Source: Bacteroidota bacterium (GTDB lineage: Bacteria > Bacteroidota > Bacteroidia > Bacteroidales > Dysgonomonadaceae). Taken from it: a stretch of DNA of 64,000 nt. The stretch is taken from assembly GCA_023424395.1 (NCBI GenBank), contig JAFADY010000045.1, positions 1 to 64,000 of the forward strand. The letters run 5' to 3'. A model generated the notes under the pieces. That model saw only the letters and a program-made list of their open reading frames with translations. It had not been told where the DNA came from and searched no databases. A program made the translations under genes and the position numbers. Positions 51,466-60,345 of the stretch are shown here, piece after piece (the first letter of the stretch is position 1; every line of letters starts with the position of its first letter).

Positions 51466-52182
51466 ATGAAGAAAAATTATTTATATCTGTCCATATTGAC
51501 AGTTCTCGTTTTATTCAGCGGTTGTGGATTATCGAAAAGGGTTGAAAAACCGTCCACCCTCAAAATCCTCTCTTACAACGTTCGCAACGCACGGGGAATG
51601 GATGATGTAACAGATTACGACCGTGTGGCAAACGTGATTAAGCGAATCGATGCCGATTGCGTGGCGTTGCAAGAACTTGACAGCGCTACGGAACGAAGCA
51701 ATGGCATAGTTGTTCTCGACGAATTAGCTCGACGCACAGGAATGCACGCCACTTACAACAAATCCATCGATTACCAGGGTGGCGGTTACGGAATCGGTAT
51801 TCTCACTAAATGCAAACCGATTCACAGCAAAGCTATTCCGCTTCCCGGACGGGAAGAGAGGCGAAGCCTTTTGGTGGTGGAAATGCCGGATTATGTGATT
51901 TGCTCCACACATTGGTCGCTCACACAAAAAGACAGGGTTAATTCTGTGAAAATAATAAACGAATTACTCGAAAAACAAACGAATAAGCCGGTCTTTCTCG
52001 CAGGAAACTTAAATGCAGTACTGGAATCGGAAAAAATGCAAAAACTAACACAAAAATGGACAATTTTAAACAATCCATTTCAGCCCACTATTCCCGTTGT
52101 TAATCCCACCAAATGCATCGATTATGTATTGGTAAAGGATAACCCAAAATTCAAGTTCAATGTATTGGAAACAAAAGAGTAA
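51466..52182 (+). CDS. degenerate endonuclease/exonuclease/phosphatase-family lipoprotein
   Basis: 238 residues, lipoprotein signal (VLVLFSGCGLSKR, Cys about 20). The fold's first half is intact: ILSYNVRNARGMDD, catalytic Glu in CVALQELDSATER, and CSTHWSL. But the metal/catalytic Asp box GDFNA is AGNLNA, and the protein stops after CIDYVLVKDNPKFKFNV, before the essential SDHxPV. It is therefore probably inactive. The next gene encodes a complete version of the same family, so this may be a decaying duplicate. Confidence 0.78.
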   Translation: MKKNYLYLSILTVLVLFSGCGLSKRVEKPSTLKILSYNVRNARGMDDVTDYDRVANVIKRIDADCVALQELDSATERSNGIVVLDELARRTGMHATYNKSIDYQGGGYGIGILTKCKPIHSKAIPLPGREERRSLLVVEMPDYVICSTHWSLTQKDRVNSVKIINELLEKQTNKPVFLAGNLNAVLESEKMQKLTQKWTILNNPFQPTIPVVNPTKCIDYVLVKDNPKFKFNVLETKE

Positions 52183-52203
52183 ACATTCAAAAATAAAAAC
52201 AAT

Positions 52204-53073
52204 ATGAAGAAAACAGCAATAATAATAGTTATGGCAAGCATCCTGATATTTTTCGGGTGTTCGGCCACGAAACAAACATCCACAGCAAAAAAACAAACGA
52301 ACATTAACGTTGCATCGTTCAATTTGCGGATGGACACGCAAAACGATGTCGACGACGCTTGGCCTCATCGCAAAGAAATGGTAAAAGGTTTGGTTCGGTT
52401 CCACGATTTCGATATTTTCGGCACGCAGGAAGGTTTTAAACATCAACTTGACGATATTCTTGAGCTAAGAAATTACGCCTACGTCGGCGCAGGGCGCGAT
52501 GACGGTAAGGATGCCGGCGAACACTCGGCTATAATTTACAAAAAAGACCGTTTCGAGATACTTGAGAATGGTGATTTTTGGTTTTCCGAAACACCCGAAG
52601 TTCCAAGCAAAGGCTGGGATGCAACCTGCTGCAACCGCATTTGCTCATGGGCAAAATTAAGAGATAGAGATTCGAAAAAAGAATTTTACTTTTTCAACGT
52701 TCATTACGATCACGAGGGACAGGTTGCGCGTAAAAACTCATCGCTTATGCTGTTGGAACGAATCAAAAAAATCACTTCTAATTATCCCGTTTTCGTAACC
52801 GGCGACTTCAACGCAACTTCCGACAGCGAGCCGATTCAAACGCTTGCACAAGACGGGAAATTATTGGATTCTTATCTCGTAACAAAAGAACCGCCTTACG
52901 GTACAACCGGAACATTCAACTCTTTCAAGTTGGATTCTCCAATGAAAGTTAGAATTGACTACGTGTGGGTTACAAATGATATTGCGGTAAATAAATACGC
53001 AGTATTAAACGATTCACAGTACGGACATTTTCCGTCAGACCATTTTCCGGTCATGATAAACGTAACATTTTAA
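52204..53073 (+). CDS. endonuclease/exonuclease/phosphatase-family lipoprotein
   Basis: 289 residues with a lipoprotein signal (MKKTAIIIVMASILIFFGCSA). All catalytic boxes are present: VASFNLRMDTQNDVDDAW, FGTQEGFKHQ, NVHYDHEG, the GDFNAT box, RIDYVWV and PSDHFPVMI. This Mg-dependent phosphoesterase fold includes sphingomyelinase-like, inositol-phosphate and nuclease activities; the substrate is unknown. It starts 21 bp after the degenerate paralogue. Confidence 0.85.
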   Translation: MKKTAIIIVMASILIFFGCSATKQTSTAKKQTNINVASFNLRMDTQNDVDDAWPHRKEMVKGLVRFHDFDIFGTQEGFKHQLDDILELRNYAYVGAGRDDGKDAGEHSAIIYKKDRFEILENGDFWFSETPEVPSKGWDATCCNRICSWAKLRDRDSKKEFYFFNVHYDHEGQVARKNSSLMLLERIKKITSNYPVFVTGDFNATSDSEPIQTLAQDGKLLDSYLVTKEPPYGTTGTFNSFKLDSPMKVRIDYVWVTNDIAVNKYAVLNDSQYGHFPSDHFPVMINVTF

Positions 53074-53089
53074 TTTCAGGAAAATTTAC

Positions 53090-53500
53090 TCAACCAATGA
53101 TCGTTGCCACAATATTCCTGCCTTTGGCCCTGTTGCGAAATTCACACAAGTAAATTCCTTGCCAGATACCCAAATTTAAACGTCCGTTTGTGATGGGAAT
53201 GGTAACGCTTGCACCGACAATTGTAGATTTGGCATGGGCAGGCATATCGTCATCGCCCTCCATCGTGTGCTCATAATAACTTTCGCGCTCGCGTACCAAG
53301 CGATCGAAAATAGCGGCTAAATCCGTTTGCACATCAGCATCGGCATTCTCGTTCAATGACAATGCCGCCGATGTATGTTTTATAAACAAGTGCAAAATTC
53401 CCGTTTGCGGCAACTCGGGTAAACGTTTTACAACCTCATCGGTTATTAAATGAAAACCGCGACGCTTGGGAAGTAGTGTAAAAATCACCTGTGAAGTCAT
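53090..53500 (-). CDS. yjbQ: YjbQ/UPF0047 family protein (thiamine-phosphate synthase-like)
   Basis: 136 residues of the UPF0047 fold: GILHLFIKHTSAALSLNENA, the conserved YYEHTMEGDDDMPAHAKS and GIWQGIYLCEFRN. Members can complement thiamine-phosphate synthase mutants (secondary activity), but the physiological role is unsettled. It overlaps the upstream parvulin gene by 4 nt (ATGA) and is likely cotranslated. Confidence 0.9.
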   Translation of the reverse strand: MTSQVIFTLLPKRRGFHLITDEVVKRLPELPQTGILHLFIKHTSAALSLNENADADVQTDLAAIFDRLVRERESYYEHTMEGDDDMPAHAKSTIVGASVTIPITNGRLNLGIWQGIYLCEFRNRAKGRNIVATIIG

Positions 53501-55446
53501 AGCTTCACCTTCTGAAGTTCTTTTTTATTTATTTTGAACGGATACTTTTTACGAAGTTTTGCCATCAATTCTTTCTCAAGATGCTGCTGATAATCGTTCA
53601 ACACTTCGCCTCGAACATCGATCAATTCGGGTTGCGCCTGTAATTTTCCTACAACAGAATAATAGGGAAAATCATCGCTGGTGGCAGGCATCACATCGAC
53701 GTTATAACCGATATAATCAACAAACTGGTCTTCGCCTTTTGCCCAAGCGCCGCGATTGATCTTCACCTTGAAATTTTCATCTGTCCGTTGCAGCTCGTTC
53801 AATTTTTTGTACAAGCTATCGGTGGGCAAATTCAACATCGATTTTACCAAATCACGACTTTGTTCATTACCGGTCAATATTACAGCCCCTTTGTATTTCG
53901 GCTCATTCCAGCCGTATTTAGTTCTATTTTGCGCAAAATATTTTTCGAGTCCCAGCGTATCGGTTTGCGATTTTCCCCAAACTTCTTTATCCATCAATTC
54001 AAAAAGTAAAATCCCATCGTAATATTCTTGTGAAAGGTTTTTAAATTCGGGAAACTTTTCCGCTAAAGAATTCTTTTCTTGTTTTTGAAGAGTTTGAAGA
54101 AGAAATTTGGCGTATTTTTCTTTTAAATCATCTGTCGATAACGGATTTTCGGGCATTCTGTCGGTGGCTAAAAATTTAAAGAAATCGCCTACTGTGTATT
54201 TAGAATCTGCCAGGGTGAACAAAACGTCCGATGGGTTTTTATAATCGTTCTCAATTCTGGGATTATTAGAAAAAGTGGTATCCACAAGAGAAATAAGTCG
54301 ATTGTACACCGGCATGTTTTGGCTGAAATTCCAACCCTTCGCCAATCTTTCTATCTCTCCGTTTCTTATTTCCTTCGCTCTTAAACCTCTGCCAAACATG
54401 GCATCTATGGTTCCTTTGGTATCTTCCCACGAAGCCAAAGGCCTTTTCTCCTCCAATTTTATGATATGATATCCGAACGGGGTACGAACCGGTTTTGAAA
54501 TATCCTCCTTATTTTGCAAAGCAAACGACGCATCCTCGAATGTTTTCGGATACTGCGCAGTGCCGAACCAAGGAAGTTCACCGCCTTTGCCTTTCGAGTA
54601 AGTGTCGGTTGAATATTGGGTGGCCATTTCTTTGAAATCCGCTCCGGCTATAAGTTTTTGATAAACTTCATCCGATAGGTATTTCATACTGTCTTGCTGC
54701 GCCGGAGTCATTTGTGGCTGGATGCCGAACATAATATGCGACACCCTCACTTCGCCTAGCGATGGACGGCGGTCATGCACTTTTATCAGGTGGTAACCGA
54801 AAGGAGTGCGAACCGGCATGCTAACGCCGTTTACGGGTGTTTTATACATGGTGTCCTCAAAACCATCGACAAACATCATGGCGGTAGCCCAATTCATATA
54901 ACCTCCTCGTTCGGCTTGTTTAGCCGAAGGATCTTCGGAATATTCGAATGCCATTTGATTAAAATCGGCTCCTTCGTTTACTATTTTATTGCGGATGTCC
55001 ATGATTTTGTTCCAAACCGGCAGCGTATCTTTGGGCAAGTACTGTTGCGGCAATCTGAGCAAAATGTGGCTCACCTCGGTTTCTTGTTTTTTTCGCTCAT
55101 ACATTTCACGCGAAATTCTTTCCTTTACCTCATTGTTCTCCAAATAGGGTTGCGCCAATTGATCGCGATAAGAATTATATTCGGTTACAAAAGTTTTTGT
55201 AGTGTCGTAACCTTTGGCTTTGGCTTCTTCTACTTTTAATTTATAGTCGATGAACATTTGTGCGTATTCATCGAGCGATTTTCTATCGATGGCGTTTTCC
55301 GAATTGTTTTTTCGGTATGTATATTCGAATTCCGATTTAGTTATCGGATGCCCGTTGATGGTCATGACAACAGGGTCGTTTTTTTGTGCCGTAGTAACTT
55401 GAAAGCACAAAGCAAAAAGTATGAAAAATTTGAATTTATTTGTCAT
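53497..55446 (-). CDS. periplasmic peptidyl-prolyl isomerase with tandem parvulin domains
   Basis: 649 residues from ATG at 55446 (signal MTNKFKFFILFALCFQVTTA). An N-terminal SurA/PpiC arm (PVVMTINGHPITKSEFEYTY) is followed by two parvulin domains (about 130-230: HILLRLPQQYLPK, FSEDPSAKQAERGGYMNW; and about 240-345: ISHIMFGIQ, STDTYSKGKGGELPWFG, FGYHIIKLEEKRP) and a long helical C-terminus. Predicted to chaperone outer-membrane proteins, a paralogue of the SurA-like protein at 38730. It lies 68 bp downstream of guaB. Confidence 0.9.
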   Translation of the reverse strand: MTNKFKFFILFALCFQVTTAQKNDPVVMTINGHPITKSEFEYTYRKNNSENAIDRKSLDEYAQMFIDYKLKVEEAKAKGYDTTKTFVTEYNSYRDQLAQPYLENNEVKERISREMYERKKQETEVSHILLRLPQQYLPKDTLPVWNKIMDIRNKIVNEGADFNQMAFEYSEDPSAKQAERGGYMNWATAMMFVDGFEDTMYKTPVNGVSMPVRTPFGYHLIKVHDRRPSLGEVRVSHIMFGIQPQMTPAQQDSMKYLSDEVYQKLIAGADFKEMATQYSTDTYSKGKGGELPWFGTAQYPKTFEDASFALQNKEDISKPVRTPFGYHIIKLEEKRPLASWEDTKGTIDAMFGRGLRAKEIRNGEIERLAKGWNFSQNMPVYNRLISLVDTTFSNNPRIENDYKNPSDVLFTLADSKYTVGDFFKFLATDRMPENPLSTDDLKEKYAKFLLQTLQKQEKNSLAEKFPEFKNLSQEYYDGILLFELMDKEVWGKSQTDTLGLEKYFAQNRTKYGWNEPKYKGAVILTGNEQSRDLVKSMLNLPTDSLYKKLNELQRTDENFKVKINRGAWAKGEDQFVDYIGYNVDVMPATSDDFPYYSVVGKLQAQPELIDVRGEVLNDYQQHLEKELMAKLRKKYPFKINKKELQKVKL

Positions 55447-55514
55447 ATCAATTAAAAAAAGATTCACGATTCATAGAACGGAAAACGGCGAAAAAAATTG
55501 TAGTTTGGTATAAA

Positions 55515-56993
55515 TTAGTCGTTTTCGCGACTGTAATTCGGCGCTTCGCGCGTGATCATCACGCCGTGGGGATGACTTTCGGCATATCCGGCAGCCGTTA
55601 TGCGGGTAAATTTTGCTTCGTGAAGTTTTTCAATATTTTCCGCGCCGCAATACCCCATTCCGGCGCGTAAACCGCCGACCATTTGGTAGATAACTTCCTG
55701 CAAAGTGCCTTTGAAAGGAACGCGGGCTTCAATTCCTTCCGGCACAAGCTTTTTAATATCGTCTTCCACATCTTGAAAATAACGATCTTTGGAACCTTGT
55801 TGCATAGCCGAGAGCGAACCCATTCCCCGATAGCTTTTAAATTTTCGTCCGTTAAAAATAATGGTTTCACCGGGCGATTCTTCGGTTCCCGCCAATAATG
55901 AACCCATCATCACCGAATAACCGCCTGCTGCCAAAGCTTTCACTATATCGCCTGAGTATTTCAAGCCGCCGTCGGCGATAATCGGTACATCGGCGTCTTT
56001 CAACGCTTTTGCCACATCATAAATAGCTGAGAGTTGCGGCACGCCTACGCCCGCTATAACGCGCGTGGTGCAAATCGAACCCGGTCCGATTCCCACTTTC
56101 ACGGCATCGGCTCCCGCGTCAACCAAAAACCTAGCGGCGTCAGCCGTAGCAATATTCCCAACTACAACATCTATATCGGGAAAAGTTTTTTTTACGAGCT
56201 TAAGCATCTCCGCCACGCCTTTTGAATGTCCATGCGCGGTATCAATCACAATGGCATCTACACCAGCTTCGATTAGTGCGCCGGCACGGTCGACAGAATC
56301 GAAAGTAACGCCAACTGCTGCGGCAACACGCAAGCGGCCTTGTTCGTCCTTACAAGCATTGGGTTTGTCTTTTGCTTTGGTAATATCCTTGTAGGTAATT
56401 AATCCGACTAATTTATCATTAGAGTCAATCACCGGAAGTTTTTCAATTTTGTGCTGTTGTAATATTTCCGCCGCCGCCTCCAAATCAGTTGTCTGACGAG
56501 TAGTAACCAAGTTGTTCTTCGTCATCACTTCCTCGATCCTTTTCTCCATGTTGCGTTCGAAACGAAGATCGCGATTGGTAACAATACCCACCAATCGGTT
56601 TTCGTAATCAACTACCGGAATACCGCCAATTTTAAATTCACCCATCATATGCAACGCATCGGCAACCGTTTTTTCGGGATGGATGCTGATGGGATTTAAA
56701 ATCATGCCGTTCTCGGCACGTTTCACCGCACGCACTTGCTTGGCTTGTTGCTCAATACTCATATTCTTGTGAATAACACCGATGCCGCCTTCGCGTGCGA
56801 TGGCGATAGCCATGGTTGTTTCGGTAACCGTATCCATAGCGGCGGAAACCATGGGTATATTCAAAACGATGTTACGCGAGAATTTTGTTTTGAGGTCTAC
56901 GTTTCGGGGGAGAACTTCCGATAAAGCGGGGACCAACAACAAATCGTCGAAAGTCAACCCTTCCATTGAAATTTTATCTGCAATAAAAGACAT
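55515..56993 (-). CDS. guaB: inosine-5'-monophosphate dehydrogenase
   Basis: 492 residues. First committed step of GMP synthesis, IMP + NAD to XMP. Visible: GLTFDDLLLVPALSEVLP at the N-terminus, two CBS domains (about 95-205), the catalytic Cys loop GIGPGSICTTRVIAGVGVP, then IADGGLKYSGDIVKAL and MMGSLLAGTEESPG. The length is normal. It is the first gene of a guaB-parvulin-yjbQ run on the minus strand, divergent from the cytochrome fusion gene. Confidence 0.98.
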   Translation of the reverse strand: MSFIADKISMEGLTFDDLLLVPALSEVLPRNVDLKTKFSRNIVLNIPMVSAAMDTVTETTMAIAIAREGGIGVIHKNMSIEQQAKQVRAVKRAENGMILNPISIHPEKTVADALHMMGEFKIGGIPVVDYENRLVGIVTNRDLRFERNMEKRIEEVMTKNNLVTTRQTTDLEAAAEILQQHKIEKLPVIDSNDKLVGLITYKDITKAKDKPNACKDEQGRLRVAAAVGVTFDSVDRAGALIEAGVDAIVIDTAHGHSKGVAEMLKLVKKTFPDIDVVVGNIATADAARFLVDAGADAVKVGIGPGSICTTRVIAGVGVPQLSAIYDVAKALKDADVPIIADGGLKYSGDIVKALAAGGYSVMMGSLLAGTEESPGETIIFNGRKFKSYRGMGSLSAMQQGSKDRYFQDVEDDIKKLVPEGIEARVPFKGTLQEVIYQMVGGLRAGMGYCGAENIEKLHEAKFTRITAAGYAESHPHGVMITREAPNYSREND

Positions 56994-57025
56994 AGTAGCG
57001 TATGTGTTTTAATTTTTATTGCATG

Positions 57026-57043
57026 CAAAAATAATTATTTTTG
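57026..57043. promoter_or_regulatory. palindromic pair of minus-7 boxes between guaB and the cytochrome fusion
   Basis: CAAAAATAATTATTTTTG is a perfect 18-nt palindrome in which each half is a consensus TATTTTTG box, one per strand. The minus-strand box (57026-57033) suits guaB (32 nt to the ATG); the plus-strand box (57036-57043) would give the fusion gene a leader of about 155 nt. Neither has a clear minus-33. Confidence 0.5.
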
Positions 57044-57204
57044 TTGTAAACGCATAGCTTTAGCAGCATTATTTTGGGAAAGAATTTTGGTTGCACGCAT
57101 TTATTCTATTTTCTCAATTCTATTTATTTACAAAAAAAGTTGTAATTTTATCGCTTCTTTAAAAAGCGATAGATAAAGGCTATCCTCTGATATCGAATAC
57201 TACA

Positions 57205-58797
57205 ATGTTCCGACACCCTTCTAACAAAAATCGAGAAAGAAATCCAAGAAAGAAATTTCACCAAAGAAAAAGTTTTTTTCTTTGGGTTGGTATTTTTATC
57301 GGGATCCTGTTTATTGCGGGATTGTATCAAACATCGGTGTATTTTTCCACCAACAAATCGTGTATGATATGCCACGTGCACCCGCATGCCGAGGAAACTT
57401 GGAAATTGTCCGTTCACGTGAATAACGGGAGCGGTGTTATGGTAAATTGTGTAGATTGCCACTTGCCGCCAACCGATAACACTTTTGAACATTACACGGC
57501 AAAGGCCGCTTTGGGCATTCGCGATGTTTGGGGTTTTCTTACAAAAGATACAGCCGATATTAACTGGGAGAAAAAATCGGAACTCGAACATGCAGTAAAA
57601 TATATCCCGAACGAATCGTGCATAAAATGCCACCAAAATTTGTTTCCGCAAGGAATTACCGACGATGGTGTTATAGCGCATCTCTATTATGAAGAAAACG
57701 AAGAAGAGTTGGATCTGCAGTGCATCAGTTGCCACCTTGATGCAGGGCATTACAATCCCAACTATTCTCACGAGCGCATGGTAGGCGTTCCCGGTATGGG
57801 CGCCGAATCCACTCCGGTAGATACCGCTTTGTTCTTTAAAGAACCTACCACGGTAACCACTTTCGAAAACTATACCGAACAAATTCCCGGAACTGCCGTA
57901 ACATTGAATATGATTGCCGTGAAAGGCGGAAAATTCAACATGGGAAGCCCGAGCAAAGAAAAGTTCAGAAACGAAGACGAAAACCCGCAACACGAAGTTA
58001 CCGTGAGCCCGTTCTTTATGGCCGAAGTGGAAACCACGTGGGATCAGTACTGGGCATTTTACGGCCAAACAATGAGTGAAGGGCGCACTCCTCCCGAAAC
58101 GGTATATCAGAATAACCTCACTGCACTGGGTGTGGATGGAATTTCGGGTCCGACATCTCCGTTCGGTTATCCCGATCAGGGATGGGGTGGAGCAGACCGT
58201 CCGGCAATAACGATGACGCACTATGCTGCCGAAACGTTCTGTCAGTGGTTGTCGCTCAAAACCGGAAAGAAATATCGCCTTCCTACTGAAGCCGAGTGGG
58301 AATATGCCGCGAGAGGCGGAACGCAAACTCCGTACTTCTTTGCGGGAAGTCCCAAGGATTTCTCCAACGAAGGTTTCATGAGAAACGTTTTCAAACCGAA
58401 AACCGACAGCATCAGCGCTTTCGTAATTTACACGAACAACAGCGACGGGCGTTCGCAACCGCCTTCCGCCGTGCGGCCTAATCCTTTCGGATTAAAAAAT
58501 ATGCTTGGCAACGTGATGGAGTACACCGCCGATAAATACGATCCGCAAGCCTATTCCAAGAGAGCTGCCGGAGCAACCAACCCTGTGGTTGCCGAAGGCG
58601 AAGAATGGGTTGTGAGAGGCGGGAATTATAATTCCGATGCAGCTGACGTGCGTTCTGCTGCCCGCGATCATACACGCCACGACGATTGGCTGAAAACCGA
58701 TCCGCAGCAACCCAAAAGTATCTGGTGGTACTCCGATATAAAAGGCATCGGTTTCCGCGTGGTATGCGAACCAAACGATTCAATAACAATCAAATAA
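57205..58797 (+). CDS. tetraheme NapC/NirT-type cytochrome fused to a SUMF domain
   Basis: 530 residues. A basic N-terminus and one membrane helix (about 24-40) lead to a NapC/NirT/NrfH-like tetraheme domain with four haem motifs: CMICH (53-57), CVDCH (82-86), CIKCH (139-143), CISCH (173-177). Such domains take electrons from menaquinol (or return them) outside the membrane. From about residue 218 the protein is a SUMF/formylglycine-enzyme-like domain (MIAVKGGKFNMGSPSKEK, YRLPTEAEWEYAARGG, NMLGNVMEYT, VVRGGNYNSDAADVR, GIGFRVVC). The Cys pair needed by formylglycine-generating enzymes is absent, so this part is structural or binding, as in GldJ/GldK. Followed after 34 bp by an exported oxidoreductase. 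Confidence 0.9.
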   Translation: MFRHPSNKNRERNPRKKFHQRKSFFLWVGIFIGILFIAGLYQTSVYFSTNKSCMICHVHPHAEETWKLSVHVNNGSGVMVNCVDCHLPPTDNTFEHYTAKAALGIRDVWGFLTKDTADINWEKKSELEHAVKYIPNESCIKCHQNLFPQGITDDGVIAHLYYEENEEELDLQCISCHLDAGHYNPNYSHERMVGVPGMGAESTPVDTALFFKEPTTVTTFENYTEQIPGTAVTLNMIAVKGGKFNMGSPSKEKFRNEDENPQHEVTVSPFFMAEVETTWDQYWAFYGQTMSEGRTPPETVYQNNLTALGVDGISGPTSPFGYPDQGWGGADRPAITMTHYAAETFCQWLSLKTGKKYRLPTEAEWEYAARGGTQTPYFFAGSPKDFSNEGFMRNVFKPKTDSISAFVIYTNNSDGRSQPPSAVRPNPFGLKNMLGNVMEYTADKYDPQAYSKRAAGATNPVVAEGEEWVVRGGNYNSDAADVRSAARDHTRHDDWLKTDPQQPKSIWWYSDIKGIGFRVVCEPNDSITIK

Positions 58798-58831
58798 CAT
58801 CATAAAACAAAACTAATTAATTGTTATTCTC

Positions 58832-60205
58832 ATGAAAGAAAATAATAAACTTAACAGAAGAACTTTCTTAAAGACTTCTGCAGTTGCAGGAGCTGTGGGT
58901 ATGATCGGCACAGGAACAACCGGTTTCCTTACTTCTTGCAGCGGTGGAAAGGAAAAAGGGGCAACGCCTTTAAGAGAACCGGGAACGTACTATATTCCCG
59001 AACTACCCGATATGGCAACCGATGGCCGGGAACTGAAAGCCGGAATCATAGGCTGTGGTGGACAAGGGTCGGGTGATGCATTTAATTTTTTAGGTGCAGC
59101 CAACGGCGTAACTATCGTAGTGCTGGGCGACGTATTTCAAGATAAAGTAGATGCGCTGGCCGAGAGATTAAAATCAGAGAAAAATATCGATATTCCAACA
59201 GACAAAAGGTTTGTAGGATTGGATGCCTACAAACAAGTTATCGATAGCGGCGTAGACCTTATTATAGACGCGACTCCTCCTTTCTTTCGTCCCGAACATT
59301 TTAAATATGCCGTTGAAAAAGGAAAACATTGTTTCTTGGAAAAACCGATTTGTGTGGATGCAGTAGGATATCGTACAGTAGTGGCTGCCGCTAAACAGGC
59401 GCAGGCAAAAAACCTGCGCGTGGTAACCGGCACACAACGTCACCACCAAAGAGGCTATGTAGAATCGTATCAACAAATTATGAACGGCGCCATCGGCGAA
59501 ATCACCGGAGGAGTTGTTTATTGGAACCAACCCATGTTGTGGTATCGTAATCGTCAGCAAGGATGGAACGATTTCGAATATATGGTGCGCGACTGGGTAA
59601 ACTGGAAGTGGCTTTCGGGCGACCACATTGTAGAACAACACGTTCACAATATCGATGTGTTCACATGGTTCACCGGCTTAAAACCGGTAAGCGCCGTAGG
59701 TTTCGGATCTCGGCAGCGTCGTGTTACCGGAGATCAATACGATAATTTCAGCGTGGATTTCACCATGGAGAACGGCATCCATTTGCACAGTATGTGTCGC
59801 CAAATTGATGGCTGTGCTACTAACGTAAGCGAGTTCATTCAGGGAACCAAAGGTTCATGGTCGAGCAATGGAGGATATGTCATCAAGGACCTTGCAGGCA
59901 AAGTGGTATGGCAATTTGATGGAGAAGCCGAAAAAACAAACTTCAAACAAACCAACGCTTACGCCTTGGAACAAGTAAACCTTATAAACAGTATTCGTGG
60001 CAACAAGCCTATTGAACAAGCATCGGAAACAGCCATCTCCAATATGGCTGCCATTATGGGACGCGAATCGGCGTACACCGGACAGGAAGTTACATGGGAT
60101 GCCATGACGGCTGCTGCCCTCGATTATACCCCTGCCTACCTCAATATCGGTAAAATGGATATGAGCAAATTTACTGTTCCCGTTCCGGGCTCAGCACAAA
60201 AATAA
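58832..60205 (+). CDS. Tat-exported Gfo/Idh/MocA-family oxidoreductase
   Basis: 457 residues. Twin-arginine signal (NRRTFLKTSAVAGAVGMIG) ending in a lipobox-like LTSC (Cys36), so the folded, cofactor-loaded protein is exported and perhaps lipid-anchored. The Rossmann motif is AGIIGCGGQGSGDAF; HCFLEKPICVD holds the family's EKP lysine; WLSGDHIVEQHVHNIDV is the active-site His region. Members are NAD(P)-dependent sugar or polyol dehydrogenases, or glycosidase-like/3-keto intermediates enzymes with tightly bound NAD. It lies between the tetraheme fusion and a TIM-barrel partner. Confidence 0.9.
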   Translation: MKENNKLNRRTFLKTSAVAGAVGMIGTGTTGFLTSCSGGKEKGATPLREPGTYYIPELPDMATDGRELKAGIIGCGGQGSGDAFNFLGAANGVTIVVLGDVFQDKVDALAERLKSEKNIDIPTDKRFVGLDAYKQVIDSGVDLIIDATPPFFRPEHFKYAVEKGKHCFLEKPICVDAVGYRTVVAAAKQAQAKNLRVVTGTQRHHQRGYVESYQQIMNGAIGEITGGVVYWNQPMLWYRNRQQGWNDFEYMVRDWVNWKWLSGDHIVEQHVHNIDVFTWFTGLKPVSAVGFGSRQRRVTGDQYDNFSVDFTMENGIHLHSMCRQIDGCATNVSEFIQGTKGSWSSNGGYVIKDLAGKVVWQFDGEAEKTNFKQTNAYALEQVNLINSIRGNKPIEQASETAISNMAAIMGRESAYTGQEVTWDAMTAAALDYTPAYLNIGKMDMSKFTVPVPGSAQK

Positions 60206-60215
60206 TAAACCGCCG

Positions 60216-60344
60216 TTAGCTATTGGCTGTTGGCAATTGGCAAAGCAGGGAAAAAATTGAACAATGACGTTTAATTTTAAAACACTGTTTCTCCAATTAG
60301 TTCAACAAAAAGCCAACAGCTAACAGCCAACCGCCAATAGCTAA
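60216..60344. repeat. inverted-repeat sequence filling the gap before the TIM-barrel gene
   Basis: TTAGCTATTGGC (60216-60227) is repeated inverted as GCCAATAGCTAA (60333-60344), perfect over 12 bp, with further GCCAACAGCTAACAGCCAAC direct repeats next to the right arm. The ATG of the next gene follows 1 nt after the right arm. No coding sequence; it may hold a weak secondary structure in the mRNA. Confidence 0.7.
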
Positions 60345-60345
60345 T

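Noticed and set aside
57148..58458. 436-codon open frame on the minus strand opposite the tetraheme-SUMF gene
   Set aside because: It is antisense to a gene with clear haem and SUMF motifs, has Cys/Arg/Phe-rich composition without any domain, and follows from the codon bias of the real gene.
57205..58797. active formylglycine-generating enzyme
   Set aside because: The SUMF domain lacks the paired catalytic cysteines and no sulfatase gene is in the window.
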